NCBI GenBank assembly: GCA_944379995.1
Contig: CALWGF010000005.1
Span: 112,009-159,765, forward strand
Direction: 5' to 3'
Length of the DNA stretch: 47,757 nucleotides
DNA from: an uncultured Clostridia bacterium
Lineage (GTDB): Bacteria; Bacillota; Clostridia; Lachnospirales; Anaerotignaceae
In this document: positions 19,160-26,053 of the stretch, piece after piece
Position numbering within the stretch: the first letter of the stretch is position 1
Layout of the letters: each line of letters opens with the position of its first letter
Position numbers and translations under genes: made by a program
Notes under the pieces: generated by a model
Told to the model about the DNA's origin: nothing
Database searches by the model: none
Seen by the model: only the letters and a program-made list of their open reading frames with translations

Positions 19160-20353
19160 ATGCTTAGTAATAAAACAGTTGTGCTTGGTGTTACAGGTAG
19201 TATTGCAGCTTATAAAATAGCAAATCTTGCAAGTATGCTTATAAAAAAACATTGTGATGTACATGTTATAATGACAAAAAATGCAACAAATTTTATAAAT
19301 CCTATAACTTTTGAAACTCTTACAGGTAATAAATGCCTTGTTGAAACTTTTGATAGAAATTTTCAGTTTCATGTGGCTCATGTTTCTCTTGCAAAAAAAG
19401 CTGATGTTATGCTTATAGCACCAGCTTCTGCAAATGTAATAGGTAAACTTGCAAATGGTATTGCTGATGATATGCTTACAACAACAGCTCTTGCTTGTAA
19501 ATGTAAAATAATTGTATCACCAGCTATGAATACAAATATGTATAATAATGTTATCGTTCAGGATAATATTAAGAAACTTGAAAACTATGGCTTTGAAATT
19601 ATAAAACCGGACAAAGGTTTTCTTGCTTGCAGAGATGAAGGTGATGGGAAAATGCCTTCAGAACAGGTATTACTTGACTATATTGAAAGAGAAATTGCCT
19701 GCGAAAAAGACCTTGTTGGTAAAAAAATTGTTGTTACAGCAGGTCCAACACAAGAAAGTATTGACCCTGTAAGATACATTACAAATCATTCAACAGGTAA
19801 AATGGGTTATGCCATTGCTAAGGCAGCTATGTTAAGAGGAGCAGAAGTTGTTCTTATAAGTGGTCAAACAAATATTGCTGATGTTCCTTTTGTAAAAATG
19901 ATTAGAATTATAAGTGCAAATGATATGTTTGAAGCAGTTAAAAGTGAATTTGACAATGCGGATATTGTTATAAAATCAGCTGCTGTTGCCGATTATAGAC
20001 CTTCTGTTGTAAGTGATGAAAAAATTAAGAAAAAAGATGATGATATGTCAATACATCTTGAAAGAACTACTGATATATTAAAATATATTGGTGAACATAG
20101 AAGAAGTGACCAGTTTATATGTGGTTTTTCCATGGAAACAAATAATATGATTGAAAATTCAAGGGCAAAATTACATAAAAAAAATATTGATATGATAGTT
20201 GCTAATAACCTTAAAGAAAGTGGAGCTGGATTTGGTGTTGATACAAACAAAGTTACACTTATTACGAAAAATGATGAGATTTCTTTGGATATTATGAGTA
20301 AAGATATGGTTGCTCATACATTACTTGATAAAATTATAAATATTATTAAATAA
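19160..20353 (+). CDS. coaBC: Bifunctional phosphopantothenoylcysteine decarboxylase / phosphopantothenate-cysteine ligase
   Basis: CoaBC turns 4'-phosphopantothenate and cysteine into 4'-phosphopantetheine on the way to coenzyme A. The N-terminal flavoprotein (CoaC) half has GVTGSIAAYK, catalytic His74 in AHVSLAKKAD, PAMNTNM at about 121-127, and Cys157 in the FLACRDEGDGKM substrate lid. The C-terminal ligase (CoaB) half starts near residue 190 with VTAGPTQE and carries NHSTGKMG. 397 residues, normal. AAGGAG lies upstream. It is 28 bases after the S-component gene, consistent with a vitamin uptake plus conversion pair. Confidence 0.97.
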   Translation: MLSNKTVVLGVTGSIAAYKIANLASMLIKKHCDVHVIMTKNATNFINPITFETLTGNKCLVETFDRNFQFHVAHVSLAKKADVMLIAPASANVIGKLANGIADDMLTTTALACKCKIIVSPAMNTNMYNNVIVQDNIKKLENYGFEIIKPDKGFLACRDEGDGKMPSEQVLLDYIEREIACEKDLVGKKIVVTAGPTQESIDPVRYITNHSTGKMGYAIAKAAMLRGAEVVLISGQTNIADVPFVKMIRIISANDMFEAVKSEFDNADIVIKSAAVADYRPSVVSDEKIKKKDDDMSIHLERTTDILKYIGEHRRSDQFICGFSMETNNMIENSRAKLHKKNIDMIVANNLKESGAGFGVDTNKVTLITKNDEISLDIMSKDMVAHTLLDKIINIIK

Positions 20354-20355
20354 AT

Positions 20356-20390
20356 AAAAAGAGTTTGTGATTTTTCACAGACTCTTTTTA
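20356..20390 (+). terminator. Terminator after coaBC
   Basis: A 15-base stem with one wobble (20356-20370 with 20375-20389), TTTT loop, ending in a T-run. Confidence 0.9.
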
Positions 20391-20398
20391 TTGTATCA

Positions 20399-20427
20399 TT
20401 GACAAAAATATTAAAAGACCGTATATT
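20399..20427 (+). promoter_or_regulatory. Candidate promoter of the DegV gene
   Basis: TTGACA (20399-20404), 17-base spacer and TATATT (20422-20427). A TATACT/TATAAT cluster at 20434-20444 is an alternative -10. Confidence 0.6.
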
Positions 20428-20467
20428 TATATCTATACTATAATCTTAAAAATAAACGGAGGATAAT

Positions 20468-21325
20468 ATGGCTGAAAAAATTGCAATTATAACAGATACA
20501 AATAGTGGTATTACAGTTGAAACAGCTAAAGAAATAAATGTTATTTTAATTTCTATGCCTTTTATAGTAAATGGTGTTTCATATTATGAGGGTAGAAATT
20601 TTACAAAAGATGAATTTTATAAAGAAATGAGAAATGACTCCGATATATCAACATCACAGCCTTCACCAGCAGATGTTACAGATATTTGGGAAGAAACGTT
20701 AAAATCATATGATACTATTGTTCATATTCCTATGTCATCAGGTTTAAGTAGTTCTTGTAATACTGCAAAAATGCTTTCAGAAGATTATGAAGGAAAAGTT
20801 TATGTTGTTGATAATAAGCGTATATCAATTACACAAAAACAGTCAGTATTAGATGCTGTTAAATTAAGAGAACAAGGATTTTCTGCAAAAGAAATAAAAC
20901 AAAAACTTGAAGAAATGACATATGATGCAAGTATATATGTTGCAGTTGATACTTTGAAATATCTTAAAAAAGGTGGACGAGTTACAGCAGCAGGTGCAGC
21001 AATAGGTAGTATATTAAATATTAAACCTATATTACAAATACAGGGGGATAAACTTGATGCATATGCAAAATCAAGAGGTATGAAACAGGCGGAAAAGAAA
21101 CTTATTGAAGCTGTACAGAAAGATATTGATGGAAGATTTAAAGGTGATAGTAATATATGTGTTGCTGTTGCTTATTCCGGTGAAGATAGTGTTGGTGAAA
21201 ACTGGCTTAAAAAAGTTCAAGAAAGTTTTCCGCAGTATAATGTAATGTGTGACCCTCTATCTTTAAGTATTGCTTGCCATACAGGCGAGGGAGCTTTAGG
21301 AATAGGGTGCTTTAAAAAGATATGA
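20468..21325 (+). CDS. DegV family fatty-acid-binding protein
   Basis: DegV (FakB-type) proteins bind a fatty acid and present it to the FakA kinase for incorporation into phospholipid. Family signatures are TSQPSPADV (about residues 57-65), PMSSGLSSSCNTAK (about 95-108), and GGRVTAAGAAIGSILNIKP. 285 residues. The ATG follows ACGGAGGA. No fakA gene is adjacent. It has its own promoter and a terminator shared with the convergent ABC genes. Confidence 0.93.
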   Translation: MAEKIAIITDTNSGITVETAKEINVILISMPFIVNGVSYYEGRNFTKDEFYKEMRNDSDISTSQPSPADVTDIWEETLKSYDTIVHIPMSSGLSSSCNTAKMLSEDYEGKVYVVDNKRISITQKQSVLDAVKLREQGFSAKEIKQKLEEMTYDASIYVAVDTLKYLKKGGRVTAAGAAIGSILNIKPILQIQGDKLDAYAKSRGMKQAEKKLIEAVQKDIDGRFKGDSNICVAVAYSGEDSVGENWLKKVQESFPQYNVMCDPLSLSIACHTGEGALGIGCFKKI

Positions 21326-21333
21326 TAATATTA

Positions 21334-21371
21334 AAAAAGGATAATATGACAAAAGCCATATTATCCTTTTT
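21334..21371. terminator. Bidirectional terminator, DegV gene and ABC operon
   Basis: A perfect 15-base stem (21334-21348 with 21357-21371), ACAAAAGC loop, A-run on the left and T-run on the right, so it works for both convergent units. Confidence 0.92.
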
Positions 21372-21372
21372 G

Positions 21373-22191
21373 TTATTGCGGATTGATTTTTTTTAAAACA
21401 ACTTTTTCAAGTATCTCAACACATTTATACATAAGCCAAGCAAGTATAGCTAAAATTATTACTGAAAGCATTACTGTATCAAGTTTAAATGTTTGGCTTG
21501 AATATGTTATTAAATATCCAAGACCTTCTTTTGCCACAAGAAATTCTCCAACTATTACTCCTACATATGATAAACCTATATTTATTTTTAATGCATTTAC
21601 CATTGTAGGTATTGATGAAGGTAGAATTACTTTTGTTAATATTTGTATTTTTGTTCCTCCAAATATTCTTATAAGTTTTATTTGGTCTTTATCTACATGC
21701 ATAAAACCATCATATACTGAAAGCAATGTTGCAACAACACTTGTAAGAAGTGCTATTGTTATTATTGATGACATATTGTTTCCTATCCATACGATTATTA
21801 TAGGTGCAAGGGCGGTTTTAGGTAATGAACTTATAATAACTAAATATGGCTCTAATACATCTGATATAAATTTGTTCCACCACATTATTATAGCTATAAA
21901 AATACCTAAAAATGTTCCAAGTAAAAAGCCTATAATTGTTTCAATTAATGTTACCCAAGTATGTTTCCATAATATACCTGTTTTTATAAGGTCTATAAAA
22001 GATTTAAACATTCTTGAGGGACTACTGAATATAAAAGGGTCTATTATTTTTAAGTTTGCTGAAATTTCCCATAAACCAAATATTATAACAAGTATTGAAA
22101 TTTGTGTTATTAATATATTACGTTTTCTTTTTTTTAGGCTTTTAAGATATTCTATCTGTGACTTTGATATATTTTCATTATACATGCACAT
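21373..22191 (-). CDS. ABC transporter permease, nitrate/sulfonate/thiamine-precursor type
   Basis: This is an integral membrane subunit of about 272 residues with six hydrophobic segments and a typical EAA loop (RIFGGTKIQILTKVILPSSIP). The family (SsuC, TauC, ThiX) imports aliphatic sulfonates, taurine, nitrate or pyrimidine precursors; the substrate cannot be told from sequence. It overlaps the 3' end of the upstream ATPase gene by 14 bases. AGGAG is followed by candidate starts TTG 22194, ATG 22191 and ATG 22185; the middle one is used. A long plus-strand frame over the same bases is judged a shadow. Confidence 0.9.
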   Translation of the reverse strand: MCMYNENISKSQIEYLKSLKKRKRNILITQISILVIIFGLWEISANLKIIDPFIFSSPSRMFKSFIDLIKTGILWKHTWVTLIETIIGFLLGTFLGIFIAIIMWWNKFISDVLEPYLVIISSLPKTALAPIIIVWIGNNMSSIITIALLTSVVATLLSVYDGFMHVDKDQIKLIRIFGGTKIQILTKVILPSSIPTMVNALKINIGLSYVGVIVGEFLVAKEGLGYLITYSSQTFKLDTVMLSVIILAILAWLMYKCVEILEKVVLKKINPQ

Positions 22192-22927
22192 CAAGCTCCT
22201 TCCATATATTATTGAAATAATCTTTAAATTCGGGAGCTTCTCTTGATTTCATTGGAGTTCTGTCATCAGCTGTAAGTTTTATTTCATATATTGATTTTAA
22301 TGTAGCTGGTCTTTTTGTAAGAACAAAAACTTTATCGCTTAATGATATAGCCTCTGAAATATCATGTGTAACAAGTATTGCTGTTTTTTTCTCTTTTCTT
22401 ATAATTGTTCCTATTTCATCAGCAACAAAAAGGCGTGTCTGATAGTCGAGAGCTGAAAAAGGTTCATCAAGTAAAAGTAATTCTGGTTTTAATAAAAGTG
22501 TTCTTATAAGAGCAACTCTTTGTTTCATACCTCCTGAAAGTTGTGAAGGATATGAATTTTTAAAATCTTTTAAACCATATTGGTCAAGTAGTTGATTTGC
22601 ATATTCCTTTTTTTCTTCTGTAAGATTTTTTTGTATTTCTGCTCCTAAACATACATTATCAAAAACAGTTCGCCATTCAAAAAGATAGTCTTTTTGTAAC
22701 ATATATCCTGTTATAGAATTTGTATTTACTGATATTGTTCCACTTGTAGGTTTTAATAAACCTGCTATTATTGAAAGTATTGTTGATTTTCCGCAACCAC
22801 TTGGACCAACTATTGATACAAACTCACCAGATTGTACAGATAAATTAAGATTTTTTACTGCTTCTGTTTCGCCTTCTGGTGTGTTATATCTAAGACACAT
22901 ATCTTTGATTTCAACTATATTTTTCAT
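22178..22927 (-). CDS. ABC transporter ATP-binding protein, SsuB/TauB/ThiZ type
   Basis: This is the energy subunit paired with the downstream permease. It has Walker A GPSGCGKST at about 41-49, signature LSGGMKQR, Walker B LLLLDEPFSALD, and a switch histidine in LVTHDISEA. 249 residues. The ATG follows GGAGG. The usual third partner, an extracellular substrate-binding protein, is absent from the operon, so the substrate (sulfonate, nitrate, or HMP-type thiamine precursor) is undefined. Confidence 0.93.
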   Translation of the reverse strand: MKNIVEIKDMCLRYNTPEGETEAVKNLNLSVQSGEFVSIVGPSGCGKSTILSIIAGLLKPTSGTISVNTNSITGYMLQKDYLFEWRTVFDNVCLGAEIQKNLTEEKKEYANQLLDQYGLKDFKNSYPSQLSGGMKQRVALIRTLLLKPELLLLDEPFSALDYQTRLFVADEIGTIIRKEKKTAILVTHDISEAISLSDKVFVLTKRPATLKSIYEIKLTADDRTPMKSREAPEFKDYFNNIWKELDVHV

Positions 22928-22989
22928 TTTTTCCTCCGAAATATCTTTACTTATATTATATTTAGGAAAAAAAACTTTGTGAAAACAAT

Positions 22990-23014
22990 AAAAAAAGAGG
23001 TGTTGCCACCTCTT
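22990..23014 (-). terminator. Terminator after the cupin gene (minus strand)
   Basis: AAGAGGTG (22995-23002) pairs with CACCTCTT (23007-23014); on the minus strand the stem runs into seven Ts. Confidence 0.88.
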
Positions 23015-23030
23015 AATTTTTTAATTTTTT

Positions 23031-23381
23031 TTATTTAACTTCTTCATTTACAACAAGAGCCATTATAACAAGGTCATTATCTGTATCATTTTCAAGACTG
23101 TGGAATTCACCAACAGCTATTGTACAAATATCTCCAGCTGTTACACGTGTTTTTGAACCGTCATTATCTGTAAAAATTCCTTCACCTTGCATTATGTAGT
23201 AAGGTTCTGTGTCACCAACGTGCTGATGCCAACCAATACTGCTATGTGGTTTTAATACAACTTTTGCATACATTTTACCATGTCCCATAAGTTCATCAGC
23301 TGTGAGAATGTGGAATATTTCAGCTGAACCTGTACCACCACGTAAGTTTTCTTTTATAATTCCTTGTTCTTTTTTTACCAT
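23031..23381 (-). CDS. Small cupin-domain protein
   Basis: This is a single-domain cupin of 116 residues. Motif 1 has His52, His54 and Glu59 in GWHQHVGDTEP, and motif 2 has His94 in GEFHSLEN, giving the usual three-histidine-one-glutamate metal site. Such small cupins range from isomerases to sugar- or metal-binding stress proteins, so no reaction can be assigned. The ATG follows AAGGAGG, with a good promoter upstream on the minus strand and a terminator after it, making it monocistronic. Confidence 0.9.
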   Translation of the reverse strand: MVKKEQGIIKENLRGGTGSAEIFHILTADELMGHGKMYAKVVLKPHSSIGWHQHVGDTEPYYIMQGEGIFTDNDGSKTRVTAGDICTIAVGEFHSLENDTDNDLVIMALVVNEEVK

Positions 23382-23415
23382 ATTAGGAAAACCTCCTTAG
23401 TTTATTGATAGGGTT

Positions 23416-23444
23416 ATTATACATTATATTCTATAATTTTACAA
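23416..23444 (-). promoter_or_regulatory. Promoter of the cupin gene
   Basis: On the minus strand: TTGTAA (23444-23439), 17-base spacer, TATAAT (23421-23416). Confidence 0.72.
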
Positions 23445-23474
23445 TGAATTATTGATAATTATTTGTATAATTTG

Positions 23475-23496
23475 AAAAACAAAAGATTTTTTGTTT
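23475..23496 (-). terminator. Weak terminator after the radical SAM gene
   Basis: AAACAAAA (23477-23484) pairs with TTTTGTTT (23489-23496), followed by a short T-run on the minus strand. AT-rich, so moderate confidence. Confidence 0.5.
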
Positions 23497-23507
23497 GGTT
23501 AAATTGT

Positions 23508-24416
23508 TTAAATTCCTGTTAAATCGAATTTTGGGGTATATTCTGATGATGCAGACATTTTCTCTTGTGAAAATCCATTTGTCATACCTATTTTTAAAAA
23601 GTGGTCTATAACTTTGTCATATTCAAATGTTGTAAGTTTTCTATTAAGTTTTTTAATTTCTTTTGCTTTATACATAGGTGTATATTGACGCATTATTGAA
23701 ACATATGTATCTTTACCAATATTTTCACATATACTGTCAAGTACTTTGAATGAGTCCTCTTTACAATTTGGTAATACAAGATGACGAATTATAACACCTT
23801 TTTGTATAATATTTTCATTGTCAAATATATTTATAGGTTGTTGTCTTTTCATTTCTTTTATGGCTTTTATAGCTTTTTCAAAATAATCAGAGGCTTTTGA
23901 ATATTCTTTTGAATACTCTGTACTGAAATATTTTAAATCAGGTAAATATACATCTATAAGTCCCTCAAGAGTCTTTAACATTTCAACAGACTCATAACCA
24001 TTTGAGTTATATATTATAGGTATATTAAGACCTTTGTTTTTTGCAATTTTAATAGCTTCTCGTATTTGTGGTAAGAAATGTGTAGGGGATACAAGATTTA
24101 TGTTATGTACATTTCTTTGTTGTTGCTCAATAAATATATCTGAAAGCCTTTCAACAGTTATTTCTTTACCATTGTTTAAACTGCTTATATCATAATTCTG
24201 ACAAAATACGCATTTAAGATTACAACCCGAAAAAAATACAGTTCCCGAACCCCTACTACCACTTATAACAGGCTCTTCCCATTTATGTATATATGCTAAA
24301 GCACATTTTACAGAAAAACCGCTATTGCAAAAGCCTTTTTCTCCCTTTGTTCTGTCAATACCACAGTTTCTTGGGCATACTTTGCAGTTTTTTAAATCAT
24401 TATACCAATTTTCCAT
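23508..24416 (-). CDS. Radical SAM protein, PflX-like (pyruvate-formate-lyase activase homologue)
   Basis: This is a 302-residue radical SAM protein. The CxxxCxxC cluster that binds the 4Fe-4S and S-adenosylmethionine is Cys65, Cys69, Cys72 in SGCNLKCVFCQNYD. The N-terminal cysteines 11, 14, 18 and 30 are typical of the COG1313/PflX group, which lacks a known substrate. No glycyl-radical enzyme lies adjacent, so it is not called a dedicated activase. The ATG follows GAAAGGAAA. It is transcribed away from the small zinc-protein gene at 24536. Confidence 0.9.
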   Translation of the reverse strand: MENWYNDLKNCKVCPRNCGIDRTKGEKGFCNSGFSVKCALAYIHKWEEPVISGSRGSGTVFFSGCNLKCVFCQNYDISSLNNGKEITVERLSDIFIEQQQRNVHNINLVSPTHFLPQIREAIKIAKNKGLNIPIIYNSNGYESVEMLKTLEGLIDVYLPDLKYFSTEYSKEYSKASDYFEKAIKAIKEMKRQQPINIFDNENIIQKGVIIRHLVLPNCKEDSFKVLDSICENIGKDTYVSIMRQYTPMYKAKEIKKLNRKLTTFEYDKVIDHFLKIGMTNGFSQEKMSASSEYTPKFDLTGI

Positions 24417-24535
24417 ATGTATTTCCTTTCAATATATAGTAAGTACATTTTAACACTAAAGGAAAACATTTTATATATGATTTTTTTAAAAATTATGTTA
24501 GAATAATGTCGAAATAAAAAGGGAGGTACTTTTAT

Positions 24536-24763
24536 ATGAGAATATTTAAAAATACAAATTGTGAAAAACAGGAAGTTGAAAAAGTATTTTGTAATATTTG
24601 TGGTAAAGAAATAGAAAAAGATATATATGGTTACTATAGGGATTACCTCCATATTGAAAAGGATTGGGGATATAATTCAAATAAAGACGGAGAAAATCAT
24701 AGTATTGATATTTGTGAAGAATGTTACGATAATTTAATTAAAAGTTTTAAAATAAAAGCCTAA
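24536..24763 (+). CDS. Small zinc-binding protein, two CxxC pairs
   Basis: This is a 75-residue protein with CNIC (residues 19-22) and CEEC (about 60-63) pairs, spaced to hold one zinc. It is similar in layout to small clostridial proteins of unknown role. No membrane segment or signal. GGGAGG precedes the ATG by about nine bases, and a terminator overlaps the stop. It is divergent from the radical SAM gene, with which it shares the 119-base intergenic region. Confidence 0.8.
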   Translation: MRIFKNTNCEKQEVEKVFCNICGKEIEKDIYGYYRDYLHIEKDWGYNSNKDGENHSIDICEECYDNLIKSFKIKA

Positions 24764-24780
24764 ATGGCTTTTATTTTTTT
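24752..24780 (+). terminator. Terminator after the small zinc-protein gene
   Basis: ATAAAAGCC (24752-24760) and GGCTTTTAT (24766-24774) form a perfect stem followed by seven Ts. Confidence 0.9.
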
Positions 24781-24810
24781 GTTAACTGTATTTATATATT
24801 TAATTTATTG

Positions 24811-24819
24811 TGATATAAT
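24811..24819 (+). promoter_or_regulatory. Extended -10 promoter of the PHP gene
   Basis: TGATATAAT fits TGnTATAAT; no clear -35. Confidence 0.55.
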
Positions 24820-24855
24820 CTCTAGTGCAAATAATAACGAGAGGATATGAGATTT

Positions 24856-25587
24856 TTGAAATATATTGTTGATATACATACACATACAATAGCTAGTGGT
24901 CACGCATATAGTACAATAGATGAAAATACAAGATTTGCCAAAAGTAAAGGTATAAAACTTATTGCTATGACAGACCACGCTCCTGCACTTGTTGGTGCTC
25001 CAAAAGATATTTATTTCCATAATTTAAAAGTTATACCTAGAATACTTAATGATGTTGAAATTTTAAAAGGTGCAGAGCTTAACATAATAGACTATAATGG
25101 TAATATTGATTTAGATGAATATGCACTTAAAAAACTTGATATAAGAATAGCAAGCCTTCATACACCTTGTATTGACCCTAAAACAATAGATGACCATACA
25201 AATGCTTATATAAAGGCTTGTGAAAATAAATATATAAATGTTTTGGGACACCCAGGTGACCCAAGATACCCTTTTTATGTTAAAGATGTTTTAGACGCTT
25301 GCGAAAGAACAGGAACTCTTATTGAAATTAATAATGCATCTTTAAGACCTAACGGCTCAAGAAAAGGTAGTGATGTTATTATGAAAGAAATAGTTACTAT
25401 ATGTAAAAAAAGAGAAATGCCAATAGTTCTTGGTACAGATGCTCATTTTTATACTGAAATAGGTGACTTTTCTCTTTGTGAAAAATTCCTTTCTGAAATG
25501 GATTTCCCAGAGGAACTTGTTCTTAATACATCTGTTGAAAAATTTAAAGAATATATCGAAAAACAAAATAATACTTCTTTACTTTAA
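24856..25587 (+). CDS. PHP-domain phosphatase, YcdX-like
   Basis: This is a metal-dependent phosphoesterase of the PHP superfamily with a trinuclear-type site: HTHT near the N-terminus, TDHAP, a conserved Glu in KGAELN, ASLHTP, LGHPGDP and GTDAHF. About 243 residues. Two starts compete. ATG 24847 is only two bases after GAGG, while TTG 24856 gives MKYIVDIHTHT, the usual family N-terminus, with an 11-base spacing; TTG is preferred. The substrate of the family is not certain. It precedes yerC by 51 bases and may share its transcript. Confidence 0.88.
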   Translation: MKYIVDIHTHTIASGHAYSTIDENTRFAKSKGIKLIAMTDHAPALVGAPKDIYFHNLKVIPRILNDVEILKGAELNIIDYNGNIDLDEYALKKLDIRIASLHTPCIDPKTIDDHTNAYIKACENKYINVLGHPGDPRYPFYVKDVLDACERTGTLIEINNASLRPNGSRKGSDVIMKEIVTICKKREMPIVLGTDAHFYTEIGDFSLCEKFLSEMDFPEELVLNTSVEKFKEYIEKQNNTSLL

Positions 25588-25638
25588 CGCTTTATAATGT
25601 TAATATATAAATATAAATAAAGCAAAAGGTGATAGAAT

Positions 25639-25968
25639 ATGAATAGTAAAATAAAAAGCGAACTTACAGATAAACTTTTTGAATGTATATTAAGTATGGA
25701 AAATTTAGAAGAATGTTACCGTCTTTTTGAAGATTTATGTACAGTACACGAAATTCAAGCAATAGCCCAAAGAATGGAAGTTGCTCAAATGCTTGATGCA
25801 AAAAAAACTTATATAGAAATAGCAGAAAAAACAGGTGCTTCTACTGCTACAATAAGTAGGGTAAACAGAGCATTAAATTATGGTACTGACGGTTATAGAC
25901 TTGCAATAGAAAGAGTTGCAAAGAAAAAAGCTAATTCAGAAAATACTGATGTTTCTAAATCAGAATAA
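25639..25968 (+). CDS. YerC/YecD family TrpR-related transcriptional regulator
   Basis: This is a small 109-residue DNA-binding protein. It shows the TrpR-like helix-turn-helix: LTVHEIQAIAQRM-type helix (here LCTVHEIQAIAQRMEVAQML) and YIEIAEKTGASTATISRVNRAL. In other Firmicutes this family lies just upstream of pcrA, as here. Ligand and targets are unknown. AAAGGTG precedes the ATG. Confidence 0.92.
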   Translation: MNSKIKSELTDKLFECILSMENLEECYRLFEDLCTVHEIQAIAQRMEVAQMLDAKKTYIEIAEKTGASTATISRVNRALNYGTDGYRLAIERVAKKKANSENTDVSKSE

Positions 25969-25985
25969 ATATTTATAAATTTATA

Positions 25986-26025
25986 AAATGGGAAGTTTTG
26001 ATTGTATCGGACTTCCTATTTATTT
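25986..26025 (+). terminator. Hairpin between yerC-like gene and pcrA
   Basis: AAATGGGAAGT (25986-25996) pairs with ACTTCCTATTT (26011-26021) with one G-U wobble, followed by a T-rich tail. It contains the out-of-range ATG at 25988 and helps reject that as the pcrA start. Confidence 0.7.
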
Positions 26026-26053
26026 GTTAAAAATTTATGGGAGAGAATATACA

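Noticed and set aside
21383..22246. A 287-codon plus-strand open frame
   Set aside because: It lies antisense to the ABC permease gene, which has membrane helices, an EAA loop, a ribosome binding site and overlap with its ATPase gene. The plus-strand frame has no such support.
25988..26053. Longer N-terminus for PcrA from ATG 25988
   Set aside because: That ATG lies in a terminator hairpin and has no ribosome binding site; ATG 26054 has GGGAGAG and the family N-terminus.
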